From: Dehalococcoidia bacterium
GTDB taxonomy: Bacteria; Chloroflexota; Dehalococcoidia; SZUA-161; SpSt-899
Length of the DNA: 42,837 nucleotides
Direction of reading: 5' to 3'
Assembly (NCBI GenBank): GCA_023271515.1
Contig: JALPXQ010000002.1
Location: 1 to 42,837 of the forward strand
In this document: piece by piece, positions 42,166-42,837 of the stretch
Layout: each line of letters starts with the position of its first letter
Numbering within the stretch: the first letter of the stretch is position 1
Made by a program: the position numbers and the translations under genes
Notes under the pieces: generated by a model
Databases searched by the model: none
What the model was told of the DNA's origin: nothing
Seen by the model: only the letters and a program-made list of their open reading frames with translations

Positions 42166-42837
42166 AAGAACACCAATAATGGGTCGGAGGTATTGAGGAT
42201 AAGCTACCCCTGACTAGATCAGGGGCCAAGCTCGTCACATATATCGGCGATACTTGGAGAAAGGGGATGAGGGGTTGATCCATCGCAGTCGAGGCCAGCC
42301 ATCGAATCGAGGGAAAGCGGCTGAAGTGAAAGAGGCGGTGCTGTCGGTTTACCAGCAACGATATTGGGATTTTGGGCCCACGCCGGCAGCGGAGAAAGCT
42401 GAGCGGGAGGGTTATCAGGTTGGGTGTGAGACGTTGAGGCGGTGGCTTAAGGATGCCTGGGCTATGGGAAAGGCATAGGAAGCGGTCCAAGCACCGCAAT
42501 CGGCGGGAGCAAAAGGCCCACTTTGGGGAGTTGGTCCAGATGGATGGCAGCCATCACCAGTGGTTCAGTGGGCGTAAGGGCAAATCATGCCTGATGGACA
42601 TGGTAGATGATGCGACCGGAAGAACACTGGCCTTAATGAGGAGGGAAGAGACCACCAAAGCAGCTATGGAGGTATTATGGGCCTGGATTGAGAAGTATGG
42701 TCTTCCCCGGTCGTTATATGTGGATCGCAAGACAGTTTACATCACTGGCAGGGAACCCACTTTAGAAGAGCAACTGGCTGGGGAGAAACCATTGACCCAG
42801 TTTGGCAGAGCCTGCCGAAAGCTGGGCATTGAGATCG
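42166..42837 (+). mobile_element. Partial ISNCY-like insertion sequence (cut by window end, frameshifted)
   Basis: Transposase text begins near 42190 (KLPLTRSGAKL), shifts frame near 42228 to RHIYRRYLEKGDEGLIHRSR, then QPSNRGKAAEVKEAVLSVYQ, YWDFGPTPAAEKAEREGY and ETLRRWLKDA, and shifts again near 42455 to LWERHRKRSKHRNRREQ with the catalytic GELVQMDGSHHQWF, MVDDATGRTLALM and WIEKYGLPRSLYVDRK. The order (HTH, SNR, ETLRRWL, QMDGSHHxW, DDATGR, YxDR) matches ISNCY-type DDE transposases. At least two frameshifts make it inactive as read. The left end was not identified; 42059-42165 shows no other gene. Confidence 0.7.

Overview
The window reads as a piece of a bacterial chromosome from the Chloroflexota, most probably a Dehalococcoidia-like anaerobe. 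This is an inference from gene content: a Trp T-box, a TrpB2-type tryptophan synthase beta chain, archaeal-type (class V) FBP aldolase/phosphatase, a RACo-like ASKHA ferredoxin remnant, methylmalonyl-CoA mutase, a class I fumarase beta subunit, and selenium handling with a selenocysteine-containing SelD. No rRNA or phylogenetic marker analysis could be run. GC content looks moderate (roughly mid-50s %), and coding density is high apart from eroded loci.

Layout. 1-1.5 kb: ECF sigma/anti-sigma remnant. 1.6-4.7 kb: fumarase beta, then a minus-strand set of NUDIX, GNAT, NAD kinase and Mut7-C protein. 4.7-6.6 kb: archease and RtcB RNA ligase. 6.7-8.4 kb: ABC-2 exporter. 8.4-11.4 kb: repeat element, BAAT-type hydrolase with a partial duplicate, and a membrane protein/winged-helix regulator operon behind a clear promoter. 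11.4-13.8 kb: GNAT-M50 fusion protein and a 3-hydroxyacyl-CoA dehydrogenase. 14-17 kb: a collapsed trp operon with intact promoter, T-box and trpB2. 17-19.5 kb: purF-purM. 19.6-26.2 kb (plus strand): broken methylmalonyl-CoA mutase, then FBP aldolase/phosphatase, rdgB, moaA, an rnhA-moaC fusion, panC and surE, almost all touching or overlapping. 26.3 kb: tRNA-Ala(CGC). 26.6-27.4 kb: RACo-like remnant. 27.4-31.3 kb (minus strand): a selenium operon, yedE-type transporter, TusA-like carrier, cysteine desulfurase-like enzyme, DUF3343 protein, selD with an in-frame UGA. 31.4-32.6 kb: helicase remnant, DUF503 protein, zinc-ribbon protein. 32.6-34.0 kb: a decayed insertion sequence. 34.07 kb: tRNA-Ser(GCT). 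34.2-39.7 kb: replication operon ychF, nitroreductase, rplI, dnaB, dnaD-like, tandem DnaC-like loader. 39.7-41.2 kb: holA and an ABM-domain protein. 41.6-42.0 kb: a retropepsin-like protein. 42.2 kb to the end: a second, truncated IS.

Two themes stand out. First, many non-core genes are eroded by internal deletions while their neighbours are intact: sigma/anti-sigma, an ABC ATPase/hydrolase chimera, trpE-trpC-trpA, mutase, RACo-like ferredoxin and a YprA/Hrq1-type helicase. The trp case is the clearest: a complete Trp-specific T-box now controls a fused trpE/trpC remnant plus trpB2. Second, the spacers repeatedly carry degenerate 7-nt-phased arrays of differing sequence, several arranged as inverted pairs.

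Other unusual items are the GNAT-M50 fusion, the RNase HI-MoaC fusion, the tandem two-AAA+ DnaC-like loader overlapping dnaD, and the Sec-SelD with a visible bSECIS hairpin. All family assignments come from reading motifs in the translated sequence, and no database search was possible.
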